Assembly: GCA_015057755.1 (NCBI GenBank)
Contig: SVDR01000099.1
Span: 1-5,775 of the forward strand
Length of the DNA: 5,775 bases
Reading direction: 5' to 3'
Origin: Lachnoclostridium sp.
Lineage (GTDB): Bacteria; Bacillota_A; Clostridia; Lachnospirales; Lachnospiraceae
Within the stretch, counting starts at the first letter, position 1. Each line of letters opens with the position of its first letter. Positions 5,633 through 5,775 of this stretch are shown here, one piece after another. The position numbers were made by a program, and so were the translations under genes. The notes beneath the pieces are model-generated. The model had not been told where the DNA came from, made no database searches, and saw nothing but the letters and a program-made list of their open reading frames with translations.

Positions 5633-5775
5633 ATGCACTATAGTTATAAATTTAAAAGAAAAGCTGTTGAACTGTATCGACAAGGAAAATGGATCGATGC
5701 ACCAGAAGGGACTATAAATCTAAAACATTTTCATGATGAGATCGTAAAGTGGAAACGCCTGGAAGATGCCAATGG
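5633..5775 (+). CDS. IS3-family transposase, N-terminal part (OrfA-like), truncated by window end
   Basis: From the ATG at 5633 the frame stays open for 47 codons to the window edge. It begins MHYSYKFKRKAVELYRQGK and continues with HFHDEIVKWKRLEDANG (residues 32-48). The start and the WxR/K-type helix resemble the first helix-turn-helix of IS3-family OrfA proteins seen in Lachnospiraceae; this is recognition from memory. OrfA binds the element's ends and is normally joined to the DDE-domain OrfB by frameshifting, which lies beyond the window. AGGGGG is 8 nt before the ATG but sits in the hairpin's 3' arm. Confidence 0.7.
   Translation, partial: MHYSYKFKRKAVELYRQGKWIDAPEGTINLKHFHDEIVKWKRLEDAN

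Larger units (their letters stand above)
5591..5775 (+). mobile_element. IS3-family insertion sequence, left end (runs off right edge)
   Basis: The element appears to begin at TGTACCCCC (5591), the TG start usual for IS3-family ends, with an ACTGGACA block similar to the TTGGACA-type ends of the IS150 group. Forty-two bases later a transposase-like frame opens in the same direction. The right end, the target duplication and the rest of the transposase are outside the window, so the exact left boundary is inferred from the motif and could be a few bases off. Confidence 0.65.

Noticed and set aside
1..5775. CRISPR arrays, tRNA or rRNA genes, toxin-antitoxin or defence genes
   Set aside because: No regularly spaced repeats, cloverleaf-like segments or matching protein families were seen on either strand.

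Overview
The window looks like chromosomal DNA from an anaerobic, gut-type Firmicute of the Clostridia, probably Lachnospiraceae. The reasons are strong AGGAGG-type ribosome binding sites, moderate GC content, a ferredoxin-dependent 2-oxoacid oxidoreductase operon, the tail of a GGGtGRT-family gene, and an IS3-type transposase start of a kind common in that family. The organism is inferred from gene content and style only.

Layout. Bases 1-32 hold the first codons of a minus-strand gene that runs off the left edge. Bases 33-370 are an AT-rich divergent intergenic region. It has a foldable leader next to the minus-strand gene and a good sigma-70/SigA-type promoter (260-288) firing rightwards. 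That promoter serves an apparent five-gene operon (371-3716): a SIMIBI-class P-loop NTPase of unknown role, then four subunits of a 2-oxoacid:ferredoxin oxidoreductase in the order delta (ferredoxin), alpha, beta, gamma. The operon ends at a hairpin (3734-3766) that can serve both strands. Facing it is a short-chain dehydrogenase (3786-4574, minus). Divergent from the dehydrogenase is a TetR-family regulator (4698-5246, plus), and the shared 123-bp gap holds two inverted repeats overlapping candidate promoters. A second two-way hairpin (5262-5286) follows the regulator.

The right end is scarred. Bases 5303-5410 (minus) keep only the last 35 codons of a GGGtGRT-family gene. The next 180 bp are non-coding and hold a promoter-like site and sequences resembling insertion-sequence ends. 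At about 5591 an IS3-family element begins. Its first bases form a long hairpin that ends in a T-run and buries the ribosome binding site of the transposase, whose reading frame leaves the window at 5775.

How the genes work together. The oxidoreductase would interconvert a 2-oxoacid plus CoA with an acyl-CoA, CO2 and reduced ferredoxin, using TPP in the alpha/beta core and two [4Fe-4S] clusters in the small subunit. The leading NTPase is presumably an accessory factor because it is co-transcribed, but nothing in its sequence says how. The TetR-type protein most likely controls the dehydrogenase and itself through the shared operators. I see no defence system, CRISPR array or RNA gene. The most unusual items are the orphan NTPase, the truncated GGGtGRT gene beside the insertion sequence, and the self-silencing left end of that element.
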